Shown: positions 14,974 through 22,908 of the stretch, piece after piece
How the letters are laid out: every line of letters begins with the position of its first letter
How positions within the stretch are numbered: position 1 is the stretch's first letter
Origin: CAMASH01 sp041746635
Lineage (GTDB): Bacteria; Verrucomicrobiota; Verrucomicrobiia; Chthoniobacterales; Terrimicrobiaceae
DNA: 30,493 nt
Reading direction: 5' to 3'
NCBI GenBank assembly: GCA_041746635.1
Contig: JBGTGQ010000073.1
Location: 1-30,493 of the forward strand
Program-made: the position numbers and the translations under genes
The notes under the pieces: generated by a model
Seen by the model: only the letters and a program-made list of their open reading frames with translations
Told to the model about the DNA's origin: nothing
Databases searched by the model: none

Positions 14974-15984
14974 TCAGGCCACACCTTCAAGACGAAAACC
15001 CCCATCCAGCTCCGCCGCCAGGATCGAGGTCAGCGCACCCGGCGCCTCCAACGCCGCCAGAATCCCGCAGTCCGCCAGCGGCACGAATCGCGCCCGCGGC
15101 AACTTGCGGGAAATATCCTCCCCCACCGGCAGCGGAAATCCTGCCGCGCGATCCGGCCACAAAATCGTTACCGCATGGGGCACCCGCCCCAGCCGCGATT
15201 CGATATCAAAAGCCAGCCGACCGCGCAGGAAACCGAAGATTGCGTGCTCCGCCCCCGATTGCTGTGCGCAAGTCGTGAGTGCGCGCACCATTTCCTCCGT
15301 CAGCCGCGAGCCATCCCCCAGGGCAAACTTGGTCAGCCAGCCCCGGATGAACGGGGCCCGCGAAAGATAATTGTGGTAAACGAACCGGTTCAACCCCGGT
15401 AAACCCACCAGCGCCACCATCCCCGCCGCCCGCCATTTCCCCGACTCCTTCAGCCCCGTCGGCAGCAGCACGATCAGCCGTTCGATCCGCTCCGGATGCC
15501 GCGAAGCCATCAGCAGCGCGATCCCCGCCGTCAAGCCGCTGGCCACGATGATCGGCTTTCGCCCACCGCAGGTCTCCAGCAAAAACTCCGCAATCGCCTC
15601 CGCGTAATCCACCGCATCCATCGGATTACCCGGCCGCTCCGATTCCCCGAAACCGATCAGATCGGGCGCGATCACCTCATGTCCCATCGTAAAATGAGGG
15701 TAAACCTTCGACCACTCATACGATGAAGCCCCCAGATAAATCCCATGCAGAAAAACCAGCGGCTCCCCCGTGCCCGAGGTGTGATAAATCATCTCCCCCC
15801 GCGTCGTCTCCGCCACCCGCGTGGCAAAGATCGCCGGCGAGATGTCATCCGGAATCAACTCACGCGGAGCGCGGCGCAGCCCATGCCGCAGAGCCAGCAC
15901 CACGGCGCCCACCAACCCCACGCCAATGCCGATGCCCAGGGCGGGTTTACGTTTCCAGAATTTTTTCACGGCAAAGGCATTCAA
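14974..15984 (-). CDS. Alpha/beta-hydrolase-fold protein with degraded catalytic site
   Basis: The protein begins at a TTG with GGAGG five bases upstream. An N-terminal membrane segment (PALGIGIGVGLVGAVVLAL) anchors it. The hydrolase fold starts at MIYHTSGTGEPLVFLHGIYLGASSYEW (oxyanion region) and VIAPDLIGFGESERP is intact. The nucleophile elbow reads VASGLTAG where the family has GxSxG, so the Ser position is Gly. The usual C-terminal CGHxxxxEAP reads CGILAALEAP, so the His is missing. The acid-turn region WPDRAAGFP is also atypical. It is therefore probably a non-enzymatic or altered member acting at the inner membrane. Length (336 aa) is otherwise normal. Substrate or partner unknown. Confidence 0.82.
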   Translation of the reverse strand: MNAFAVKKFWKRKPALGIGIGVGLVGAVVLALRHGLRRAPRELIPDDISPAIFATRVAETTRGEMIYHTSGTGEPLVFLHGIYLGASSYEWSKVYPHFTMGHEVIAPDLIGFGESERPGNPMDAVDYAEAIAEFLLETCGGRKPIIVASGLTAGIALLMASRHPERIERLIVLLPTGLKESGKWRAAGMVALVGLPGLNRFVYHNYLSRAPFIRGWLTKFALGDGSRLTEEMVRALTTCAQQSGAEHAIFGFLRGRLAFDIESRLGRVPHAVTILWPDRAAGFPLPVGEDISRKLPRARFVPLADCGILAALEAPGALTSILAAELDGGFRLEGVA

Positions 15985-16096
15985 TCATTCCTCCGCAGAA
16001 TAGCCAGCCCTGGAAAGAAAGATTCGCCCCGGGGTGACGGATTGAGTCGGTTGATCCTGTATCTGAGAGCGATTCCCCTGCTTTCCGTGAGTTGTG

Positions 16097-16208
16097 ATGG
16101 AGGCTGGCAGCCTGTCGGGCGGAAAACTGGCGGCCATGCTGGCACCGGCCTTTTTATTCCTCGTTTTCAAGCCGACTGGCTTGGAAAAGTCTGACAGGCT
16201 GCTAGGAA
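16097..16208. repeat. REP-like inverted-repeat element upstream of fcl
   Basis: GCAGCCTGTC (16107-16116) and its exact reverse complement GACAGGCTGC (16193-16202) bracket ~76 bp. Inside is a second hairpin, CAAGCC-GACT-GGCTTG (16168-16183). The element ends 11 bp before fcl and may form a large leader structure. The layout resembles small non-autonomous palindromic repeats (REP/MITE type). No target duplication was verified. Confidence 0.45.
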
Positions 16209-16218
16209 GCTCATCGAG

Positions 16219-17151
16219 ATGGACAAAAACGAGCCGATTTATGTGGCGGGACACCGGGGAATGGTGGGCAGCGCGGTGGTGCGCCTTTTGCGGGAACGGG
16301 GTTTTACCAACGTCCTTACCCGCAGTCGCGCGGCGACGAACCTGCTTGATCGCGCGGCGGTGCGGGAGTTTTTTGAAAAAAACCGGCCCAAGCTGGTGGT
16401 GGATGCCGCGGCCAAGGTGGGCGGCATCGGGGCGAATTCCGAGCAGCCGGTGGAGTTCCTCCTGGAAAATCTCACCCTGCAAAATAACATCATTGAGGCG
16501 GCGGCGGACTTCGGCGTCAGGAAGCTGCTTTTCCTCGGCAGCTCGTGCATCTATCCGAAACTGGCCCCCCAGCCGATCCCGGAAAGCTCCTTGCTCACCG
16601 GACCGCTGGAATCCACCAACGACGCTTATGCCCTCGCAAAAATCGCCGGGATCAAACTTTGTCAGTCCTACGCGCGGCAGCGCGGAAAAAACTTCATCTC
16701 CGGAATGCCGACAAACCTTTACGGGCCCAACGACAACTACGATCTGCACACCTCCCATGTGCTGCCTGCCCTCATTCGTAAAGTACATGAGGCCAAACTG
16801 CGTGGGGAAGATTCCGTTTCCATCTGGGGCACCGGCACGCCGCGCCGGGAATTTCTCCATGTGGACGATCTCGCGGATGCTTGTCTGTTTTTGCTCGAAA
16901 ACTACGACTCGCCCGAGATCATCAACATCGGGCGGGGTGAGGATGTGACCATCCGCGAACTGGCCGAAACCGTCTGCCAGGTGCTGGGCTTCGAAGGAGA
17001 ACTGGTATTCGACCCGTCCAAACCGGACGGCACGCCCCGCAAGCTGCTCGACATGACGAAGCTTTTCGGGCTCGGCTGGCGGCCGAAGATTTCCCTGCGC
17101 GATGGCATGCGCGATGCGCACAATTGTTTTCTCGATTCTCTCAAAGCGTAA
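16219..17151 (+). CDS. fcl: GDP-L-fucose synthase
   Basis: An extended short-chain dehydrogenase of 310 residues. The NADP-binding motif is GHRGMVG (G11, G14, G17). The active site has the SSCIYP segment (S109, C110) and Y137-x3-K141 in YALAK. PTNLYGPNDNYD and GTGTPRREFLHVDDLADA are family-typical. It performs the epimerase and NADPH-dependent reductase steps from GDP-4-keto-6-deoxymannose to GDP-L-fucose. An AGGAAG lies nine bases before the ATG. The usual partner gmd is not in the window. It probably feeds surface polysaccharide or glycoprotein glycans; the GT2 fusion 2 kb downstream is consistent with that. Confidence 0.95.
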   Translation: MDKNEPIYVAGHRGMVGSAVVRLLRERGFTNVLTRSRAATNLLDRAAVREFFEKNRPKLVVDAAAKVGGIGANSEQPVEFLLENLTLQNNIIEAAADFGVRKLLFLGSSCIYPKLAPQPIPESSLLTGPLESTNDAYALAKIAGIKLCQSYARQRGKNFISGMPTNLYGPNDNYDLHTSHVLPALIRKVHEAKLRGEDSVSIWGTGTPRREFLHVDDLADACLFLLENYDSPEIINIGRGEDVTIRELAETVCQVLGFEGELVFDPSKPDGTPRKLLDMTKLFGLGWRPKISLRDGMRDAHNCFLDSLKA

Positions 17152-17394
17152 CCGCGGTCTCTGGGAACGGCCGGGAGAGGAAAACCGCAGATTGATAGGA
17201 TTATCGCAGTTTTCTCTTGGGCTGACTCGGACACTCGGCGAAAGCCGACTTATCATCCCCTCAACACTCAACCATCAACTCTGCGCCTCCTTGGGATCGG
17301 GGCGGACGGCGGTCTCCTTTTTCCTAAAATCTGCGGTTAAAGCCGAAGGAAGTTGGGATAGGTTTACCAATGCGGCGGCCGGGCAAACATCGCT
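17152..17394. repeat. Intergenic region with AACCGCAGATT inverted repeat
   Basis: This gap separates convergent fcl and the small membrane gene. It contains AACCGCAGATT (17183-17193) and its exact reverse complement AATCTGCGGTT (17328-17338). The motif belongs to the CACAGATT/AATCTGCG family also seen at 24110-24200. No gene is supported here. Confidence 0.5.
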
Positions 17395-17655
17395 CTACTT
17401 TTTCTCGTTTTTCAGAATCAGCGACACCAGATCCGCAGTCTGAAAAGTGAGGAGAAGACCGACGCAAACGGCCAGGGCGGAAACCACCGGCCCCTGCCAC
17501 ATATAAACGGTGGAGGCCGAGAGCGCGGGCGTGGTGTTTTGCGTGAAAATCATGACCAGCGTGAAGGTGGTGGTAAGCAAAGTCGGGAGGTGCGCGGTGA
17601 CCATGTAAACGCCCAACACTTTGAGGGAAACGAGGAGCCAGTCTTGTTTGTTCAT
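17395..17655 (-). CDS. Small two- or three-helix membrane protein
   Basis: An 86-residue protein starting MNKQDWLLVSLKVLGVYMV. It has hydrophobic segments at ~6-22, 28-40 and 50-72 and a charged tail (LKNEKK). No catalytic motif or known family is recognised. It starts 10 bp downstream of the carbonic anhydrase stop in the same direction, so the two are probably one operon. A role in handling CO2/bicarbonate is possible only by association. Confidence 0.7.
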   Translation of the reverse strand: MNKQDWLLVSLKVLGVYMVTAHLPTLLTTTFTLVMIFTQNTTPALSASTVYMWQGPVVSALAVCVGLLLTFQTADLVSLILKNEKK

Positions 17656-17665
17656 CGCCGCTCTC

Positions 17666-18253
17666 CTACGGGGACTGGGTTCGGAAATTGAGATCGTGGA
17701 GCAGGCCGTCGGAAATGCGGTAGATCCAGCCGTGGATTTCGAGCTTTTGGCCACGTTTCCAGGCGTTCTGCGCGATGCTGGATTCCTCGACATGGCGGGC
17801 CTGGTCGAGGACATTGAGCTCGCAGAGCAAGTCTTCCTTGGCCGTGAGCTCCAGACCGTCGAAGCGTTCGGGCTGGCGGCGGTAGATGCTGCGGACGTGA
17901 CGCAGCCAGTTGTCGATGAGGCCGAGTTCCTGGTTAAGCAAGGCGGCGCGCACCCCGCCGCAGCCGTAGTGGCCGGCCACGATGACATGCTCGACCTTGA
18001 GCACGTCCACGGCGAATTGCAGAACGGACAGGCAGTTGAAATCGGTGTGGTTGACCAGATTGGCCACGTTGCGGTGCACGAAAACTTCGCCCGGTCTGAG
18101 CCCGAGGATTTCATTGGCCGGCACCCGGCTGTCCGAGCATCCGATCCAGAGATATTTCGGGCTCTGGACATGAACGAGCTTTTCGAAGAAATCGGGTTCC
18201 TCCGCCACCATCTGGGCTGCCCAGCGGCGATTGGCTGCAAAGAGATGATCCAT
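17666..18253 (-). CDS. can: Beta-carbonic anhydrase
   Basis: A 195-residue enzyme starting MDHLFAANRRWAAQMVAEEPDFF. The zinc ligands of the beta class are visible: C39 in CSDSRVP, with D41 and R43 as the Asp-Arg dyad, and H95 and C98 in HYGCGG. EVFVHRNVANLV and LEIHGWIYRISDGLL are family-typical. It interconverts CO2 and bicarbonate in the cytoplasm. An in-frame TTG 15 codons upstream would give a longer form, but MDHLF aligns with family starts. The small membrane protein follows 10 bp downstream. Confidence 0.94.
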   Translation of the reverse strand: MDHLFAANRRWAAQMVAEEPDFFEKLVHVQSPKYLWIGCSDSRVPANEILGLRPGEVFVHRNVANLVNHTDFNCLSVLQFAVDVLKVEHVIVAGHYGCGGVRAALLNQELGLIDNWLRHVRSIYRRQPERFDGLELTAKEDLLCELNVLDQARHVEESSIAQNAWKRGQKLEIHGWIYRISDGLLHDLNFRTQSP

Positions 18254-18437
18254 GTGCGGGTTTACTACCAGCTGGTCGGGCGGAAAAGCGAGCGCCAAGA
18301 GCCGTATTTTTCCGCATGGTCATGATCGCGGCGTAAAAACGCGGATCGAAGTTCGTTGTTGCGTCTCGTGGGCAATATTTTTCGAAACGCAAAAGCGCAT
18401 GACAAAGGACCCTGGCACGGCCTAGTGTACCGCCACT

Positions 18438-19010
18438 TTGGACGACGCCGAAAACATCGCAGAGGTGGTGGAACTCATCCGGAAAATCGGGATGGGGGAC
18501 CGCGCGAGTTTTGAGGAATTCTACAAACGCTTTTCGGGTCTGATTTATTCCACGGCGTTGCGCGTGCTGGCGAGCGATAGCGATGCGGAAGACGTGGCCC
18601 AGGAGGTTTTTTTCATGCTCTGGGAGAAAGCACCGATGTATGACGCTTCGCGGGGCAAGCCACTGACGTGGGCCATCACGATGACGCGCAACAAGGCGAT
18701 CGACCGGCTGCGCTCGCTGCATCGGAAATACCGTTTGCAGGACGAGGTGCAAAAAGCGACGGCGGGGGACGACACCTCGACCGAGCGCGAGCCTTTTGAT
18801 GATCTTGATCACGCGGAAAAGGGTCGCCTGGTCCGCAGTGCGGTGCTGAAGCTCAACAAGGAGCAGCGCGAGGTGATCGAGATGGTGTATTTCGGAGGGC
18901 TGACCCAGCAGGAAATCGCCGTCCGCATCCGCAAGCCGCTTAGCACGGTGAAGGCCCGCATCCGCCGCGGGATGTTGCGGTTGAAAAAAATGATCGGTTC
19001 CAGTTTGTGA
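18438..19010 (+). CDS. ECF-type RNA polymerase sigma factor
   Basis: The 190-residue protein has region 2 (SFEEFYKRFSGLIYSTALRVL, SDAEDVAQEVFFMLWEKA, TWAITMTRNKAIDRLRS) and region 4 (LNKEQREVIEMVYFGGLTQQEIAVRI, STVKARIRRGMLRLKKMI). It resembles the SigK/RpoE-like ECF group. The best start is a TTG (DDAENIAEVVELI); no ribosome-binding site is seen. No anti-sigma gene follows, unlike many ECF pairs, so control may be transcriptional or by an unlinked partner. The GH-GT2 fusion gene begins 55 bp downstream in the same direction and may be a target or co-transcribed. Confidence 0.93.
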   Translation: MDDAENIAEVVELIRKIGMGDRASFEEFYKRFSGLIYSTALRVLASDSDAEDVAQEVFFMLWEKAPMYDASRGKPLTWAITMTRNKAIDRLRSLHRKYRLQDEVQKATAGDDTSTEREPFDDLDHAEKGRLVRSAVLKLNKEQREVIEMVYFGGLTQQEIAVRIRKPLSTVKARIRRGMLRLKKMIGSSL

Positions 19011-19065
19011 GGCTTTTTTTACGGAAGGCGGCTAGGATGGCCGCCCTCCCTGCCTTGCGTTAATC

Positions 19066-21591
19066 TTGCAAAGGGGGGTTGGTTCCCGTAGCCGTTGCGC
19101 CGTGAATCACCGGGTGCGCACGCGCGCAAAGTTCTTTTTCGAAGGCGGCCAAAAGTTTTTTCTGAAAGGCGTCACGTACGGCACCTTCAAGCCGGACGCG
19201 CAGATGTATTATGTGGGGCCGCCGGAAAAGGCCGCGCGCGACCTGGCCATGATGCGGCAGGTCGGCTTCAACGCCGTGCGCATTTATCACGCGCCGCCGA
19301 AGTGGTTTCTCGATCTGGCGGCGGAGAACAACATCCGCGTGATGGTCACGCTCTGGTGGGGGCAGAATGTGGATTTCCTCGATTCGCGCAAACGCCGGAA
19401 GGAAATTTTCGACAAGGTGTACTCAGACGTGAAGGCCAACGCCGGACACTCCGCCCTGATGGGCTACCTCGTGGCCAACGAGATTTCCAGCACGATGGTG
19501 CGCTGGTATGGCGTGCGCCGCGTGACGGAATTCGTCGAGAACATGATCAACCTCGGCCGCGATGCCGATGATGACGTGGTCTTTTCCTACGCCAGCTATC
19601 CACCGACGGAATATCTGCTGCCGTCGAACATGGATTTCTACACGTTCAACGTCTATCTGCACCGCCAGGAGGACTTCGACCGCTACCTGGCTCGCTTGCA
19701 AAATCTGGCCGAGGACAAACCGCTCATCATGGGCGAGTTCGGCATGGACACCCTCCGCCATCCGGAGGAGGAGCAGGCCGAAATGCTCAAGTGGCACGTC
19801 GAAAGCGTGGTGCGCGGCGGACTGGCCGGCACGTTCATTTATACCTGGACGGACGAATGGTGGTGCAACGGCATCGACATCACCGACTGGGCTTTTGGCC
19901 TGACCACCATCGATCGTCAGCCCAAAAAGGCCTATCAGACGGTGAAAGACCTCTTCGCCGACGACAAACCCATGATCCGCAAGGTGGTGCTGCCGCGCTA
20001 TCCGAAGGTCTCGGTGGTGGTTTGTTCTTACAACGGGGGGAAAACCCTCGACCGCTGCCTGGAATCGCTCAAGCAGTTGGACTACCCGGACTACGAGGTG
20101 ATCCTGGTGGACGATGGCTCGAAGGACAACACGCCCGAGATCGCGGCGAAGCATCCCTGGATCGTCAACATCCGCCAGGAAAACAAGGGGCTCAGTTTTG
20201 CCCGCAATGTCGGCGGCTACGCGGCCAAGGGCGAGGTGATTGCCTACACCGACAGCGACTGCATGGCGGACCCGGACTGGCTCTATTTTCTCGTCGGCAC
20301 GTTGATTAGCGGCAACTACGCCGGAGTGGGCGGCCCGAACATTTCGCCACCGGCGGAAAATTGGATCCAGGCCTGCGTTTCCGCCGCGCCGGGCGGACCC
20401 AGCCACGTGCTGCTCACCGACGTGGTGGCGGAACACATTCCCGGCTGCAACATGGCATTTTTCAAGTGGGCCTTCGAAAAAGTCGGGGGCTTCGATCCGG
20501 AATACCGCAAGGCCGGCGACGACGTGGATTTTTGCTGGCGGCTGCAACAAGAGGGTCAGGTCATTGCCTTCAGTCCGTCGGCCATTGTGTGGCATTACCG
20601 GCGCTTTACCCTTGATGCCTTTCGCAAACAGCAGGAAGGCTACGGCGAGGCAGAGTCGCTCCTCCGCTTCAAACATCTTGTCTTTTTCGGCCCCACCGGC
20701 ACGGCCAAATGGAAGGGGCAAATCTACGGCGCGCCCCGCTTTACCTGGCTGGTCAATCGTCCGGTGATTTATCACGGCATTTTCGGCGAAGGACTTTTCC
20801 AATCCATCTACCCCACCCCGCAGTCCGACATTGCGGCCTATCTCAGCAGCATCGAATGGGTCGTGCTCACGGCGTTTGTCTTTGCCCTTTCCGTCCCGCT
20901 GCCGGTTTTGCGCATTGTGCCCTACCTCATGTTCGGCGGCACGTTTCTGGTGGCACTTTCGTTCATGATTCACGCCAAGTTGGAGCCAAAGCACGACACG
21001 ATCCGGGCGCGGCTTCTCGTCACGTTCCTAGCCCTGGCCCAGCCGCTGGTGCGCGGATGGGCGCGCTATTTCACCTGGTTGAAATTCAAACGCACCCCGC
21101 CCGCCGTCATCGCCTCGCATGAGGAAAATTTCACGCCCCAGCGTGGCAGTATCTCGCGACTGAATTTCTGGACCGAAAACGGCCAGGGCCGCGAGCGACT
21201 GCTTCCGGAGATCATCCAGGCGCTCGAAAGCGAGGGCTGGAACTACTCGACGGATACGGGTTGGAAAAGCTGGGACGCGCAGATTTTCGGCAGCTTCTGG
21301 TGGGGTATCAAACTACGCAGCGTGACCGAATATCATGGCGGACCGAAATGCCTCACCCGTATCAAACTCGACACCCACATGGTCGCTACCACGTTTTTGG
21401 TCAACCTGGTGCTCCTTTGCATTCTGGCCTACCGCCAGTTTTTTGTGCCGGGCAGCGATCTCTGGCTGTGGATCCCGTATCTTCTCCTCGCCGGGGTTCT
21501 CCTCAGCCGCGCCCATCGCCTCAAAAAACGCGTGGCCGAACTCGTCGGCGCGGCCGCACAGCGTTGCAATTTCACACGGGTGAAAGGTTAG
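19066..21591 (+). CDS. Glycoside hydrolase (TIM barrel)-GT2 glycosyltransferase fusion
   Basis: One 841-residue protein joins two enzymes. Residues ~22-310 are a clan-A-like TIM barrel (FFLKGVTYGTF, GFNAVRIYHAPP), with E139 in VANEIS and E224 in MGEFGMD as likely acid/base and nucleophile. This resembles GH2/GH5 catalytic barrels. Residues ~320-560 are a GT2 domain: VSVVVCSYNGGKTLDRCLESL, VILVDDGSKDNT, DxD at 396-398, and GDDVDFCWRLQ. Hydrophobic segments follow at ~590-640 and ~775-812, so the protein is membrane-bound. It could polymerise and trim or transfer a polysaccharide, like GH17-GT2 glucan synthases (analogy only). The start is uncertain: TTG at 19066 or GTG at 19102. Confidence 0.85.
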   Translation: MQRGVGSRSRCAVNHRVRTRAKFFFEGGQKFFLKGVTYGTFKPDAQMYYVGPPEKAARDLAMMRQVGFNAVRIYHAPPKWFLDLAAENNIRVMVTLWWGQNVDFLDSRKRRKEIFDKVYSDVKANAGHSALMGYLVANEISSTMVRWYGVRRVTEFVENMINLGRDADDDVVFSYASYPPTEYLLPSNMDFYTFNVYLHRQEDFDRYLARLQNLAEDKPLIMGEFGMDTLRHPEEEQAEMLKWHVESVVRGGLAGTFIYTWTDEWWCNGIDITDWAFGLTTIDRQPKKAYQTVKDLFADDKPMIRKVVLPRYPKVSVVVCSYNGGKTLDRCLESLKQLDYPDYEVILVDDGSKDNTPEIAAKHPWIVNIRQENKGLSFARNVGGYAAKGEVIAYTDSDCMADPDWLYFLVGTLISGNYAGVGGPNISPPAENWIQACVSAAPGGPSHVLLTDVVAEHIPGCNMAFFKWAFEKVGGFDPEYRKAGDDVDFCWRLQQEGQVIAFSPSAIVWHYRRFTLDAFRKQQEGYGEAESLLRFKHLVFFGPTGTAKWKGQIYGAPRFTWLVNRPVIYHGIFGEGLFQSIYPTPQSDIAAYLSSIEWVVLTAFVFALSVPLPVLRIVPYLMFGGTFLVALSFMIHAKLEPKHDTIRARLLVTFLALAQPLVRGWARYFTWLKFKRTPPAVIASHEENFTPQRGSISRLNFWTENGQGRERLLPEIIQALESEGWNYSTDTGWKSWDAQIFGSFWWGIKLRSVTEYHGGPKCLTRIKLDTHMVATTFLVNLVLLCILAYRQFFVPGSDLWLWIPYLLLAGVLLSRAHRLKKRVAELVGAAAQRCNFTRVKG

Positions 21592-21619
21592 GCAAGGCGC
21601 TTCCCGAGTTCCCGCTTCG

Positions 21620-22594
21620 ATGGGCAACCTTGTCTCCGATTACGATTTTCATCTGCCCGATGAGCTGATCGCCAGCCGTCCGCTGCCGCAACGCGATGCC
21701 TCGCGCATGATGGTATTCCACCGCGCCACCGGCGTCCTCGAACACCGGCATTTCCGCGACCTTCCCGCTTATCTCCAACCCGGCGACCTCGCCGTGCTCA
21801 ATAACTCGAAGGTCATCAAGGCCCGCCTTTTTTCCACCGATGGACGCATCGAAATGCTCCTGCTCGAACCCCTCGGCGGCAAATGCTGGAAATGCCTGGT
21901 GAAACCCGGCCGTAAAATGCGCGTCGGCGATTCTTGCGACGTAGCCGGCACGCGAGCCGTCGTGCGGGAGATTTTTCCCGAGGGTGAGCGGGCCTTGGAA
22001 TTCGCCCACGAACCCGACCTTGAGCGTTTCGGTGCCATGCCGATTCCGCCGTATTTCAAACGCGAAGCCGATGCGGAGGACGCGGAACGCTACCAGACCA
22101 TCTTCGCCGAAACTCCCGGTTCCGTGGCCGCGCCCACAGCCGGACTGCATTTCACCCCGGAAGTTCTCGCCCGAGTGCCCCACGCTTTCCTCACCCTCCA
22201 CGTCGGCGTCGGCACCTTCATGCCGGTCAAGGCCGAGCACATCGAAGATCACCGCATGCACGAGGAACGCTACAGCATTTCGGAAGAAACAGCGCGGTCC
22301 ATCAATGCCTCCACCCGCCTCCTCGCCGTCGGAACGACCTCCGCCCGTGTGCTGGAAAGTCAGCCCCCGGGGCCCATCATCCCGCACACCGGCTCAACCG
22401 GTATTTTTCTCCATCCGCCCCGCACCTTGCAGCGGGTGGATCTGCTGCTTACGAATTTCCACCTGCCCAAATCGACCCTGCTCATGCTCGTCTCCGCCTT
22501 CGCCGGACGCGAACGCATGCTGGCTGCCTACGCCGAGGCCATTCGCGAACGCTACCGCTTCTTCAGCTACGGCGACTGCATGCTGATCGTTTAA
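21620..22594 (+). CDS. queA: S-adenosylmethionine:tRNA ribosyltransferase-isomerase
   Basis: The 324-residue protein is a full QueA. It has LVSDYDFHLPDELIASRPLPQRDASRMMV at the start, DLAVLNNSKVIKARLF, SVAAPTAGLHFTPEVL, TLHVGVGTFMPVKAEHIEDHRMHEE, and LLTNFHLPKSTLLMLVSAFAG. It transfers and isomerises the ribosyl part of AdoMet onto preQ1 in tRNA position 34, giving epoxyqueuosine. It starts 28 bp after the GH-GT2 stop, possibly in the same transcript. gluQ at the left edge would modify the final queuosine in tRNA(Asp). Confidence 0.96.
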   Translation: MGNLVSDYDFHLPDELIASRPLPQRDASRMMVFHRATGVLEHRHFRDLPAYLQPGDLAVLNNSKVIKARLFSTDGRIEMLLLEPLGGKCWKCLVKPGRKMRVGDSCDVAGTRAVVREIFPEGERALEFAHEPDLERFGAMPIPPYFKREADAEDAERYQTIFAETPGSVAAPTAGLHFTPEVLARVPHAFLTLHVGVGTFMPVKAEHIEDHRMHEERYSISEETARSINASTRLLAVGTTSARVLESQPPGPIIPHTGSTGIFLHPPRTLQRVDLLLTNFHLPKSTLLMLVSAFAGRERMLAAYAEAIRERYRFFSYGDCMLIV

Positions 22595-22908
22595 ATAGTG
22601 GCATCTGCTTCCAGCTGATGCGATTCACGCAAATTTGCGGGTTTGGAGGCGCTGGGCCCTCACCACGGTGTCGATCTAGGCCGCATTTTTGGAAAAACCC
22701 GGATTCCCTGAGATGATCACGAATAGCAATTGCTTCATATTCCTGAAAGTCAGAGACTTGCATCTTTATTCTGCGGAAATCTGCCTCCATATGTCATGCC
22801 GTGCTCCCGGTTGGTCGCCTAAACTCCCCCACTTTAACCACACCCGGCAAGGGGCGCGTCGGCAAAAAAAAGTGGTCAGCGGCGTAATGCCGTGTAGTTT
22901 ACCGCCGC
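22595..22908. other. Intergenic region, no supported gene
   Basis: The 314-bp gap holds only short, poorly coding frames. Just before the desaturase ATG, GCGGCG (22879-22884) and CGCCGC (22903-22908) could pair and hide the start; this is weak. No ribosome-binding site is visible. Confidence 0.4.

Noticed and set aside
17656..18240. Upstream extension of the small membrane gene into a 281-codon frame
   Set aside because: The extension reads the carbonic anhydrase gene out of frame and is Ser/Arg-rich; MNKQDW at 17655 is the sensible start.
18411..18430. TGGCACG upstream of the sigma gene as a sigma-54 promoter
   Set aside because: The -24 half matches, but no -12 TTGC element lies at the required spacing.
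22563..22790. 75-codon minus-strand frame between queA and the desaturase
   Set aside because: It overlaps the end of queA, loses protein-like character after ~35 residues and has no recognisable motif.
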